From Methylophilaceae bacterium (GTDB lineage: Bacteria; Pseudomonadota; Gammaproteobacteria; Burkholderiales; Methylophilaceae), in the NCBI GenBank assembly GCA_947379975.1, contig CANCPF010000023.1, positions 1-26,940 on the forward strand: a stretch of DNA of 26,940 bases. The letters are read 5' to 3'. Positions 16,301 through 23,173 of this stretch are shown one piece after another (the stretch's first letter is position 1; each line of letters begins with the position of its first letter). The notes under the pieces are model-generated. The model worked only from the letters and a program-made list of their open reading frames with translations, did not search any database and was not told the origin of the DNA. Both the position numbers and the translations under genes were made by a program.

Positions 16301-17122
16301 ATGATATTTGATTGCGGTAAATACCAGCTTAATTTGAATCGCCCGCATGTGATGGGCATTGTTAATGTAACGCCAGATTCTTTTTCTGATGGTGGGAAAT
16401 TCAATACAACACATTTAGCTGTTGAGCATGCGCTTCAGCTTGTTGCTGATGGTGCTGATATCTTGGATATTGGCGGAGAATCTACTCGACCTGGCGCAAT
16501 GCCAGTCAGTTTGGACGAAGAGCTAAGTCGTGTGATTCCAGTAATCGAGGCCTTGAGCATGGTCTGCGCGCTGCCTATTTCAATCGACACTTATAAGCCT
16601 GAGGTAATGCGCCAAGCTATCGTTGCCGGAGCTAATATTGTCAACGACATTCGAGCCCTACAGGAACCCGGCGCTTTAGAAGTTGTGGCGGGCAGCCATG
16701 TAGGTGTGTGCTTAATGCACATGCAAGGTCTGCCACAAACCATGCAACTAGAGCCTAATTATCAGGATGTTGTGGCTGAAGTGCGGCAGTTTTTAGTGGA
16801 TAGGCTGAATGTTGCTTTATCTTGCGGCATTGATCGTAGTCGGATATTACTGGATCCCGGCTTTGGTTTTGGTAAAACGCGCGCGCATAACATTTTGCTT
16901 ATCCAACATTTAACTGAGCTTGCTGATATTGGTCAGCCCTTATTAGTCGGATTGTCGCGTAAAGCCATATTAGGCGCTATAGCCGGTACTGATGAACAAC
17001 AAAAGCTACACGCAGGCATTGCTGCGTCCGTCGTATCGACCATGAAAGGCGCTAATATTGTGCGAGTACACGATGTTAAAGCCACTGCTGATGCACTTAA
17101 AGTGGTGGCGGCAGTCTTGTAG
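16301..17122 (+). CDS. folP: Dihydropteroate synthase
   Basis: Condenses p-aminobenzoate with hydroxymethyl-dihydropterin pyrophosphate in folate synthesis; it is the sulfonamide target. A TIM-barrel of 273 residues from this start. Motifs include MGIVNVTPDSFSDGG at the N-terminus, GGESTRPGA, ISIDTYKPEV, NDIRALQEPGALE, CLMHMQGLPQTMQ, LLDPGFGFGK, LVGLSRKAILG and the terminal RVHDVKAT. I chose ATG 16301 because relatives begin just before the pterin-binding strand. The longer frame from ATG 16253 would start right after the ftsH terminator with no ribosome binding site and add 16 unconserved residues. It lies 57 bp upstream of glmM, probably in one operon. Confidence 0.96.
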   Translation: MIFDCGKYQLNLNRPHVMGIVNVTPDSFSDGGKFNTTHLAVEHALQLVADGADILDIGGESTRPGAMPVSLDEELSRVIPVIEALSMVCALPISIDTYKPEVMRQAIVAGANIVNDIRALQEPGALEVVAGSHVGVCLMHMQGLPQTMQLEPNYQDVVAEVRQFLVDRLNVALSCGIDRSRILLDPGFGFGKTRAHNILLIQHLTELADIGQPLLVGLSRKAILGAIAGTDEQQKLHAGIAASVVSTMKGANIVRVHDVKATADALKVVAAVL

Positions 17123-17179
17123 TCAGGGCTGAAAATGCCGAGTTTAAAATTATAAAAATCCTAAATTAGGAATAGAAGC

Positions 17180-18538
17180 ATGTCTAAAAAGTATTTTGGT
17201 ACAGATGGTATTCGCGGCCGCGTTGGTGATGCGCCGATTACGCCTGATTTTATGATGCGTTTAGGATATGCAGCTGGCCGAGTCTTAACCAGTATAGAAA
17301 GTAATTTGGCCAAAGGCGCACATCCCGCCGTGTTAATCGGCAAAGACACACGCATTTCTGGTTACATGTTAGAAGCGGCTTTGGAAGCTGGATTATCTGC
17401 CGCAGGCGTCGATATTTTGCTTACAGGGCCAATGCCAACACCTGCAGTAGCCTATTTAACTCGTGCTTTACGCGCGCAGGCAGGGATTGTTATATCGGCT
17501 TCGCACAATCCTTTTTATGATAACGGCATTAAGTTTTTTTCTAGTTTGGGGACTAAATTACCTGACAATATTGAACATGCGATTGAAGCCGAACTAGAAA
17601 AACCTATGCAAGTGATGGAATCTTCTAAGCTAGGAAAAGCACGTCGCATAGGCGATGCCGCTGGTCGCTATGTTGAGTTCTGTAAAAGTACATTTCCTAA
17701 TAATCTTGATTTACGCGGCTTAAAAATTGTTCTTGATTGTGCTCATGGCGCAACTTATCACGTAGCACCACCGGTTTTTCATGAGCTAGGCGCAGAGATC
17801 ATTACCATAGGCAATAAACCGGATGGCTTGAACATTAATGAGCAAGTAGGCTCTACCCATCCAGAGGCGTTACGCAAAGCCGTACTAGAACATCAAGCCG
17901 ACTTAGGCATTGCCTTTGATGGTGATGGTGACCGCGTGATGATGGTTGATAGTAATGGCCAACTGCTGGATGGTGATCAGCTACTTTATATTATTACCTT
18001 GGCGCGGCATAACAATGGCACATTACAGGGCGGAGTAGTGGGGACATTAATGACTAATCTTGCGCTAGAGCATAAGTTTGCTGCGCTAAATATTCCATTT
18101 GTTCGCGCTCAGGTTGGCGATAGATATGTGCTTGAGCAGATCAATCAAAATGGCTGGCAATTGGGTGGTGAGAATTCTGGGCATATACTCGTGCTAGATA
18201 AACATAGCAGCGGTGATGGTATTATTGCCGCGCTACAAGTGTTACAGGCACTGGTCGAAAGCAAAAAGACCTTGGCGCAAATGACTGCAGATTTAACACT
18301 TTACCCACAAGTGTTGATTAATGTTAAAACCGCACAAAAAATAGATTTGGCCAATCATGTGCAAATACAAGCTTCAGTACATGCAGCTGAAAAAGAATTG
18401 GCTGGTCGTGGTCGCATATTGCTTAGAGCTTCTGGTACTGAGCCTCTTATTCGCGTGATGGTAGAAGGTGAAAATCAGTTACAAGTACAAACCTTAGCGC
18501 AGAATATTGCTGATGTAGTTACTCAAGCTAGTCGTTAA
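17180..18538 (+). CDS. glmM: Phosphoglucosamine mutase
   Basis: Interconverts glucosamine-6-phosphate and glucosamine-1-phosphate for UDP-GlcNAc, and thus peptidoglycan and LPS. The 452-residue alpha-D-phosphohexomutase begins MSKKYFGTDGIRG, typical of GlmM. The phosphoserine loop is ISASHNP with catalytic Ser108, the Mg2+ loop DGDGDRVM lies near residue 250, the sugar loop GGENSGH near 330, and the phosphate-binding RASGTEPLIRVMVEG near the C-terminus. AGGA lies nine bases before the ATG. In many betaproteobacteria I recall tpiA and secG following glmM. Here a lipid phosphatase follows, and only a tpiA remnant is found 4.4 kb downstream. Confidence 0.97.
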   Translation: MSKKYFGTDGIRGRVGDAPITPDFMMRLGYAAGRVLTSIESNLAKGAHPAVLIGKDTRISGYMLEAALEAGLSAAGVDILLTGPMPTPAVAYLTRALRAQAGIVISASHNPFYDNGIKFFSSLGTKLPDNIEHAIEAELEKPMQVMESSKLGKARRIGDAAGRYVEFCKSTFPNNLDLRGLKIVLDCAHGATYHVAPPVFHELGAEIITIGNKPDGLNINEQVGSTHPEALRKAVLEHQADLGIAFDGDGDRVMMVDSNGQLLDGDQLLYIITLARHNNGTLQGGVVGTLMTNLALEHKFAALNIPFVRAQVGDRYVLEQINQNGWQLGGENSGHILVLDKHSSGDGIIAALQVLQALVESKKTLAQMTADLTLYPQVLINVKTAQKIDLANHVQIQASVHAAEKELAGRGRILLRASGTEPLIRVMVEGENQLQVQTLAQNIADVVTQASR

Positions 18539-18540
18539 TC

Positions 18541-18589
18541 GCCTAAAGCCAGCGATAGCGCTGGCACGTATGGCAATAAAATTTTAGGC
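18541..18589 (+). other. Nested inverted repeat after glmM
   Basis: A tight inner hairpin GCCAGCG-ATAG-CGCTGGC (18548-18565) lies inside outer arms GCCTAAA (18541-18547) and TTTAGGC (18583-18589), starting three bases after the glmM stop. No T-tract follows the GC-rich hairpin. It may act as a 3'-end stabiliser or a Rho-related end of the folP-glmM transcript. Confidence 0.5.
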
Positions 18590-18603
18590 TCATTTAGAAA
18601 ACA

Positions 18604-18678
18604 TTCACCTGATTCATTAATCTTTCACCACGCGTTCATCAATCCTTCACATTTCAGTGACATTCTAGCGTTCATACT
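18604..18678 (+). promoter_or_regulatory. Tandem PhoB-box-like array upstream of the PAP2 gene
   Basis: Pentamers TTCAT (18613), TTCAC (18624), TTCAT (18635), TTCAC (18646) and GTGAC (18657) recur at exactly 11-bp intervals, with an extra TTCAC at 18604. Pho boxes are direct (C)TGTCA(T/C) repeats at 11-bp spacing; these units differ mainly by T for G. The last unit ends 11 bp before CATACT (18673-18678), a possible -10, the geometry of PhoB-activated promoters that lack a -35. PhoB identity is inference; another OmpR-family regulator is possible. Confidence 0.5.
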
Positions 18679-18711
18679 CAGCGAAAAGAATCATCGAAAT
18701 GGGAGAGCGTG

Positions 18712-19248
18712 ATGTCATATAGAATGCGTTTATATTTAAGCCGCATGCATCAATTAGATAGCAATGTTTGTGTTGCGGTAAACCATACCAGCCAATATAG
18801 AATTATTCGCAATTTTTTTCGAGCGGTGAGCCGACTTGGTGATGGCGTATTTTGGTATGCCTTGATGGCTGGCATATTAGTGGTTAAAGGCGCTGAAGGT
18901 TTTGCTCCAGTTTTGCATATGGTGATTGCCGGTTTGTTCGGCACTGCCCTTTATAAATGGTTAAAGGGTAAAACTTTGCGGCCGCGACCTTATGAAGTTC
19001 GTCAAGATATCTGGTTAACAGGTACGCCGTTGGATAAATTTAGTTTTCCTTCTGGACATACTTTGCATGCGGTACTTTTTTGCGTAGTGATGATTAATTA
19101 CTACCCTCAGCTAAGTTTCATTGTGGTGCCATTTACCTCTTTAGTCGGCTTGTCTCGGGTAGTTTTAGGCTTACATTATCCTAGCGATGTATTAGCCGGC
19201 GCCTTGCTTGGCGGCATGATTGCGGGCTTATCTTTTCAAGTTATCTAG
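18712..19248 (+). CDS. PAP2-family membrane phosphatase
   Basis: Integral-membrane acid phosphatase of the PAP2 superfamily, which acts on lipid phosphates such as phosphatidate or undecaprenyl pyrophosphate. In 178 residues all three catalytic motifs are present: K-x6-RP in KGKTLRPRP near 89, PSGH in FPSGHTLHA near 115, and SR-x5-H-x3-D in SRVVLGLHYPSD near 148. Hydrophobic segments lie around 42-60, 66-85, 118-132, 135-150 and 158-176. I preferred ATG 18712 to the adjacent GTG 18709 because GGGAGA (18701-18706) is then better spaced. The 11-bp repeat array upstream and neighbouring lipid genes suggest phosphatidate turnover. An undecaprenyl-pyrophosphate role is the alternative; substrate cannot be told from sequence. 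Confidence 0.88.
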   Translation: MSYRMRLYLSRMHQLDSNVCVAVNHTSQYRIIRNFFRAVSRLGDGVFWYALMAGILVVKGAEGFAPVLHMVIAGLFGTALYKWLKGKTLRPRPYEVRQDIWLTGTPLDKFSFPSGHTLHAVLFCVVMINYYPQLSFIVVPFTSLVGLSRVVLGLHYPSDVLAGALLGGMIAGLSFQVI

Positions 19249-19276
19249 TCAGCCATTCGGCGACTTTTGCTTTTTA

Positions 19277-19310
19277 AAACCTAAGTTTATTTAAAGCTTA
19301 GGTTTATTTT
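19277..19310 (+). terminator. Terminator between PAP2 and phospholipase genes
   Basis: Arms AAACCTAAG (19277-19285) and CTTAGGTTT (19297-19305) enclose an 11-base loop and run into TATTTT on the plus strand. It lies between two convergent genes and probably serves the PAP2 gene; a weaker role for the opposite gene is possible. Confidence 0.55.
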
Positions 19311-19359
19311 ATCTCGCTCTTATTTAAACTAATACTTATCTAAACCAGCGCTTATTTCA

Positions 19360-20223
19360 TCAAGCGTTTGATTCACTCGCACTATTGTCGACAAAGTAGC
19401 GCACTGGCAGTGGGTGACTGATATGTAAATGTTTTAGGCATTGCTCACGCCAAATATCCAGCTGTTCCACACTCAAATTTTTCAGCTCAGGTTCGAGCGC
19501 TGGTTTCTCGCCATTTAATACTGCGCCTATATCGGCAATTGCTACTTGAGTTTTAGCCACGTAATAGACAAAATGCTTAAATACGCGTTGATCTACTAAA
19601 CGTGCAAAACCGTAGATTAGCGTTGGTAATTTAACCGAACGTAATACGCCATCCCAAAATGCCAAGCGCTTCAATGCCAGATTAGTCATGTGTGCTGGGC
19701 ATCTAAATTGAACTGAAATGAATTGCGTAATAATCACTTGATGTTTGTTTAGTAAATAGCGCGGTGAGGTGTTTTTCATCAGTGGCGCGAGGTGGCCGTC
19801 CATCGCCCATTCTGAGGCAATGTGGGTAAATATCTGGTTCTTGTGCCATAAAGCTTCGTGGGCCGGTACAAAATGATTATGTGCAATCACATCCACGTAT
19901 AAATGGCTAAGATAGCCAATGGCAATCGCAGTTTCTTCATCTGTTTTAGCCGCTATCATCAGTTGATGAGCATTTTCCCACAGATGCGTATGACGATATC
20001 TGTGGCTGACGATAGCTAAGTCAGGCAAGCAAGCGCCAGCCATTACTAATTCAGGGAAGCGTTTAATCGCGTTTTGTAGGCGAGGGTCTAATAATGGCAT
20101 CGCCCAAAGTAACGACTGTGCAAAATATAGATGTGTGACCAATCCCCACGCGTTTGCGTCCACAGAATACAGGTAGCATGGTAACCACCAGTAATATTTT
20201 TTTAAGAATGTTGGCAAATGCAT
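19360..20223 (-). CDS. Secreted zinc-dependent phospholipase C-like protein
   Basis: A 287-residue protein resembling the zinc-dependent phospholipase C family (alpha-toxin / B. cereus PLC type). A basic-hydrophobic leader (KKYYWWLPCYLYSV) ends in ANA, a signal-peptidase-like site, so the mature protein would begin with Trp26. In characterised enzymes Trp1 is itself a zinc ligand through its backbone. The remaining ligand series appears in order: H31, D68 in GACLPD, H80 (or H78), H107-x3-D111 with H115/H117 in GYLSHLYVDVIAHNHF, and H134-x3-E138 in THIASEW. No C-terminal C2-like domain is present. Divergent from the glycosyltransferase, with Pho-box-like repeats between. I infer phospholipid headgroup removal giving diacylglycerol. 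Export and substrate are unproven, and the hydrophobic core of the leader is short. Confidence 0.75.
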   Translation of the reverse strand: MHLPTFLKKYYWWLPCYLYSVDANAWGLVTHLYFAQSLLWAMPLLDPRLQNAIKRFPELVMAGACLPDLAIVSHRYRHTHLWENAHQLMIAAKTDEETAIAIGYLSHLYVDVIAHNHFVPAHEALWHKNQIFTHIASEWAMDGHLAPLMKNTSPRYLLNKHQVIITQFISVQFRCPAHMTNLALKRLAFWDGVLRSVKLPTLIYGFARLVDQRVFKHFVYYVAKTQVAIADIGAVLNGEKPALEPELKNLSVEQLDIWREQCLKHLHISHPLPVRYFVDNSASESNA

Positions 20224-20228
20224 GAAAC

Positions 20229-20262
20229 ATAATGTGACATATCAGTATGAATAAAATGTGAC
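20229..20262 (-). promoter_or_regulatory. PhoB-box-like repeat upstream of the phospholipase gene
   Basis: On the minus strand GTCAC (20262-20258) and TTCAT (20251-20247) are spaced 11 bp. A second GTCAC/TTCAT pair follows, spaced 12 bp, at 20238-20234 and 20226-20222. A -10-like CATTAT lies at 20234-20229, close to the ATG at 20223, which has no Shine-Dalgarno. This is the weakest of the three neighbouring sites because spacing is less regular. Confidence 0.35.
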
Positions 20263-20297
20263 GGCTAGATTAAGATCATGCGAATAAAATCCGACTA

Positions 20298-20329
20298 TTC
20301 ATAAAAGCGTCATACAAAGTCGCTATTGT
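20298..20329 (+). promoter_or_regulatory. PhoB-box-like promoter for the glycosyltransferase
   Basis: TTCAT (20298-20302) and GTCAT (20309-20313) are exactly 11 bp apart with the AT-rich AAAA link of a Pho box, one core mismatch from consensus. Ten bases later TATTGT (20324-20329) can serve as -10, with no recognisable -35, as expected for a PhoB-activated promoter. The ATG is at 20383. Confidence 0.5.
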
Positions 20330-20382
20330 TTGATTTATCTAAATCTTGATTTCATTCAATACCTAAGAGAATTATTCAATCA

Positions 20383-21672
20383 ATGACTAAACTAGCCACA
20401 GCTATAAAACCATTAAAAGTACTCTTTATTTCAGATGTATATTTTCCGCGCGTCAATGGCGTTTCTACTTCGATCAATACCTTTGTTGGGCAAATGCAAA
20501 GTTTAGGTCATGAGGTGCATTTAATCGCACCAGAATATAGTGTTGCTATGCAAGATGAAGCTAAAAACAGTGAAGGTTGGATTAAGCGGATTCCGGCGCG
20601 TAGTATTTACTTTGACCCTGAAGACAAACTCATGAAATTTGGCGCGGCGATGCAATTATTGCCAATGTTGGCGGAGGAAAAGTACGACATCATTCACGTG
20701 CATACACCCTTCGTCGCCCATTATTTAGGGCTAAAGTTAGCCGCAGCGCTTAATATTCCCTGCATAGAAACCTACCACACTTTTTTTGAAGATTACTTGC
20801 ATCACTACTTGCCTTGGGTACCAAAATCATTAGCACGCGGCATGGCTAGAATGATTTCAAAGCGTCAATGCAACGCGGTAGAGGCTATTGTCGCGCCTTC
20901 TCAGCCAATGTTGGAGGTGTTGCGTGGCTATGGCGTGAAAGTCACGGCAGAGGTTATTCCAACCGGATTGCAAGAATCTAGTTTTAAAGCCGCCGATGGG
21001 CAGGCGTTTAGATTGAAATACGGCATCGATTTAGAGCGTCCAATGTTGCTGTATGTTGGCCGTGTCGCCTTTGAGAAAAATATTAATTTCTTATTGGAAA
21101 TGACTAAGCTTCTTATCGAGAAACGTCCGGATGTGTTGCTAGTCGTTACTGGCGAAGGTCCAGCTGAAGCTAGTTTGCATAAGCTTGCTAAAACCTTAGG
21201 TCTTGAAAATAATATAAAGTTTATTGGCTATTTGGACCGCAATACTGAGCTTAATGCTTGTTATGAATCGGCCGATATATTTGTTTTTGCTTCTAAAAGT
21301 GAAACCCAGGGTTTAGTGTTGTTAGAGGCCATGGCACAGAGTACGCCGGTAGTGGCGATTGCTGAGTTAGGCACAGCCTCAATTTTAATTGAAGGTAAGG
21401 GCGCTTTAATCGCAAGCGACAACACGCTGGCATTCTCAGAAAGAGTAGAGCAACTGTTAACCCACACTGAGCAAAGAATTGAATTGGGCAGTAGAGCTAA
21501 AGCTTATGCTTTAGAGAAGTGGACGGCTAAATATCAAGCCGAACGAATGATTGATTTTTACAAGACCATTATTAAAAAAGAGGCGGCTACCGAGCCAACG
21601 ATTCAGATAAAGCCTAGTCAATTTCATAGTCAATCACCTAGTCATTTAAATAGTCAGCAAGCTCATACTTAA
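20383..21672 (+). CDS. GT4 glycosyltransferase, probable diacylglycerol glycosyltransferase
   Basis: A GT-B fold, family 4 retaining glycosyltransferase of 429 residues. The N-terminal acceptor domain opens with LFISDVYFPRVNGVSTSI and contains HVHTPFVAHYLG and ETYHTFFEDYLHHY. The C-terminal nucleotide-sugar domain has YVGRVAFEKN near 226 and the E-x7-E signature ETQGLVLLE near 306. This N-terminal pattern (GV-TSI, HxHTxF, TYHTxxxDY) resembles 1,2-diacylglycerol 3-glucosyltransferases such as the Acholeplasma enzyme and the phosphate-starvation glycolipid synthases, rather than LPS core transferases. The last 30 residues are Ser/Gln/His-rich and probably disordered. It is divergent from a phospholipase-like gene and preceded by a Pho-box-like promoter. 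A mannosyltransferase role (PimB/MgtA-like) is the main alternative. Confidence 0.8.
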   Translation: MTKLATAIKPLKVLFISDVYFPRVNGVSTSINTFVGQMQSLGHEVHLIAPEYSVAMQDEAKNSEGWIKRIPARSIYFDPEDKLMKFGAAMQLLPMLAEEKYDIIHVHTPFVAHYLGLKLAAALNIPCIETYHTFFEDYLHHYLPWVPKSLARGMARMISKRQCNAVEAIVAPSQPMLEVLRGYGVKVTAEVIPTGLQESSFKAADGQAFRLKYGIDLERPMLLYVGRVAFEKNINFLLEMTKLLIEKRPDVLLVVTGEGPAEASLHKLAKTLGLENNIKFIGYLDRNTELNACYESADIFVFASKSETQGLVLLEAMAQSTPVVAIAELGTASILIEGKGALIASDNTLAFSERVEQLLTHTEQRIELGSRAKAYALEKWTAKYQAERMIDFYKTIIKKEAATEPTIQIKPSQFHSQSPSHLNSQQAHT

Positions 21673-21894
21673 AAGATTGAATCCTCGCTTGTCCTAATTT
21701 TGGATGGTTTTTTAAAACTTAATTATTCAATGAGTACTGACTTGTTCAAATAAAGACCTAAGAGCAATAGTGGCTATTAAAAGCGACTTTCAAAAAATTG
21801 AAGGTGGCGATTATGCTATGCTAGAACTTATTATTTTGATGAGTTACCACATGCAATCTGTGCTCAATGATGTTTTTAGTAGAAGGCAATTTCT

Positions 21895-22881
21895 TTGCCA
21901 GCCAATATGACAGATTATCCTCGGACTTTTCCTGCAGAAAAAATTGGCTTACATCCACGTAATAAACATAGAGGCCGTTACGATTTTGCTACGTTAATAC
22001 AAGTAAGCCCAGCGCTGGCGCAGCATGTAAAAATAAATGAGCACAATGACGCCTCGATAGATTTTGCTAATCCGCAAGCAGTTAAAGCGCTAAACGGTGC
22101 ACTACTTAAGTATTTTTACAATATTGCACACTGGGATATTCCTGCGCAGTATCTTTGCCCGCCGATTCCTGGTCGGGCAGATTATTTGCACTATATGGCT
22201 GATTTGTTGGCTAGCGTGAATGATAGCATTATCCCAACGGGTAATGCGGTGCGCGTTCTGGATATTGGTGTGGGTGCTAATGCTATTTACCCATTAATTG
22301 GTCAGCGTGAATATGGCTGGCATTTTGTTGGCGCAGATATCGACCCAGCAGCCCTTGAAAATGCACAGCATGTGTTGGACACAAACAGTGGTTTATCCAG
22401 CATTGAACTACGATTACAGCCCTCGTCTAGCGCCATTTTTAAAGGACTGGTGAAGTCAGATGAGAAGTTTGATTTGACTATGTGTAACCCGCCTTTTCAT
22501 GCTTCCTTGCATGAAGCGCTTGCGGGGACAGAAAGAAAGTTGCGTAATCTAGGTAAAGTGAAAGCGTCCAGCAAAGCCCCAGTGCTTAACTTTGGTGGGC
22601 AGGCAGCAGAGCTGTATTGTGCCGGTGGCGAGGAGGCGTTTGTGACTATTATGGTGAATGAGAGTCGGCAGATTGCTCAGCAATGTTTATGGTTTACTAC
22701 GCTAATCTCTAAAGCCATCACTTTGCCTAGCGTATACCGCGCCTTAAAAAATCTGAATGCGCTACAAGTTAAAACCATAGACATGGCGCAAGGCCAAAAG
22801 AAAAGTCGCGTGGTTGCTTGGACCTTTATGAATGCTAGCCAACAGCGTGCTTGGTATGCTAACAATCATGATTCGCCATAA
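21895..22881 (+). CDS. rlmF: 23S rRNA (adenine1618-N6)-methyltransferase
   Basis: RlmF (YbiN) methylates A1618 of 23S rRNA with SAM. The 328-residue product opens with KIGLHPRNKHRGRYDFATL and VKALNGALLKYFYNIAHWDIP, followed by LCPPIPGRADYLHYMADLLA. The SAM-binding motif is VLDIGVGANAIYPLIG, the catalytic N6-adenine motif CNPPFHAS, and the C-terminus contains MAQGQKKSRVVAWTFMN. All of these align by eye with the E. coli enzyme. The start appears to be TTG at 21895: AGAAGG lies eight bases upstream, whereas the in-frame ATG at 21907 is 20 bases from it. It is free-standing, 222 bp after the glycosyltransferase, and likely unrelated in function to it. Confidence 0.94.
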   Translation: MPANMTDYPRTFPAEKIGLHPRNKHRGRYDFATLIQVSPALAQHVKINEHNDASIDFANPQAVKALNGALLKYFYNIAHWDIPAQYLCPPIPGRADYLHYMADLLASVNDSIIPTGNAVRVLDIGVGANAIYPLIGQREYGWHFVGADIDPAALENAQHVLDTNSGLSSIELRLQPSSSAIFKGLVKSDEKFDLTMCNPPFHASLHEALAGTERKLRNLGKVKASSKAPVLNFGGQAAELYCAGGEEAFVTIMVNESRQIAQQCLWFTTLISKAITLPSVYRALKNLNALQVKTIDMAQGQKKSRVVAWTFMNASQQRAWYANNHDSP

Positions 22882-22936
22882 GTTAAAAGTAATTTTGATG
22901 GCGTAGTTAAAGGGCAATAACATATTGCAGTGTTAT

Positions 22937-22985
22937 ACGCTGACATTGCTTCCTCTATGGCGTCAGCGTTAACGCTACTAACGCC
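22937..22985. repeat. Palindromes at the tpiA remnant boundary
   Basis: ACGCTGAC (22937-22944) is the inverted complement of GTCAGCGT (22962-22969), straddling the point where TpiA similarity begins. Overlapping it is a perfect 12-bp palindrome AGCGTTAACGCT (22965-22976), itself flanked by GGCGT (22959-22963) and ACGCC (22981-22985). Such symmetry can mark a deletion or recombination junction. Confidence 0.55.
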
Positions 22986-23096
22986 ACAGAGTTGTTTTCG
23001 ATGCCAGATATTGATGGTCGGTTAGTCGGTAGCTCATCGCTAAACCCCGCCGATTTTGTGGCTATTTGCCAAGCTGCGAGTAACGCTTATCGCTAG
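22953..23096 (+). pseudogene. tpiA: C-terminal remnant of triosephosphate isomerase
   Basis: Translating plus-strand codons from 22953 gives LYGVSVNATNATELF then SMPDIDGRLVGSSSL and NPADFVAICQAAS, ending at TAG (23094-23096). This matches the last 45 or so residues of bacterial TpiA: the phosphate-binding YGGSV loop, NAxELF, the DIDGxLVGxxSL motif and the terminal helix. An in-frame TGA (22941-22943) lies just upstream, and no further TpiA similarity is visible before it. The glycine pair of YGGSV has become YGV. About 200 N-terminal residues including the catalytic His and Glu are absent, so it cannot be functional. Orientation is the same as glmM, after which tpiA commonly lies in this class. 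Confidence 0.85.
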
Positions 23097-23173
23097 TTTT
23101 AAAAGCGTTTATAGCTAAACCATTTTTACTTGCTCTTTATTTCTCAGCTTAACTATTTTACAGCCTCAGCTCT

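Noticed and set aside
21785..21810. CTTTCAA/TTGAAGG inverted repeat upstream of rlmF as a terminator
   Set aside because: The stem is short and not followed by a T-tract; too weak to annotate.
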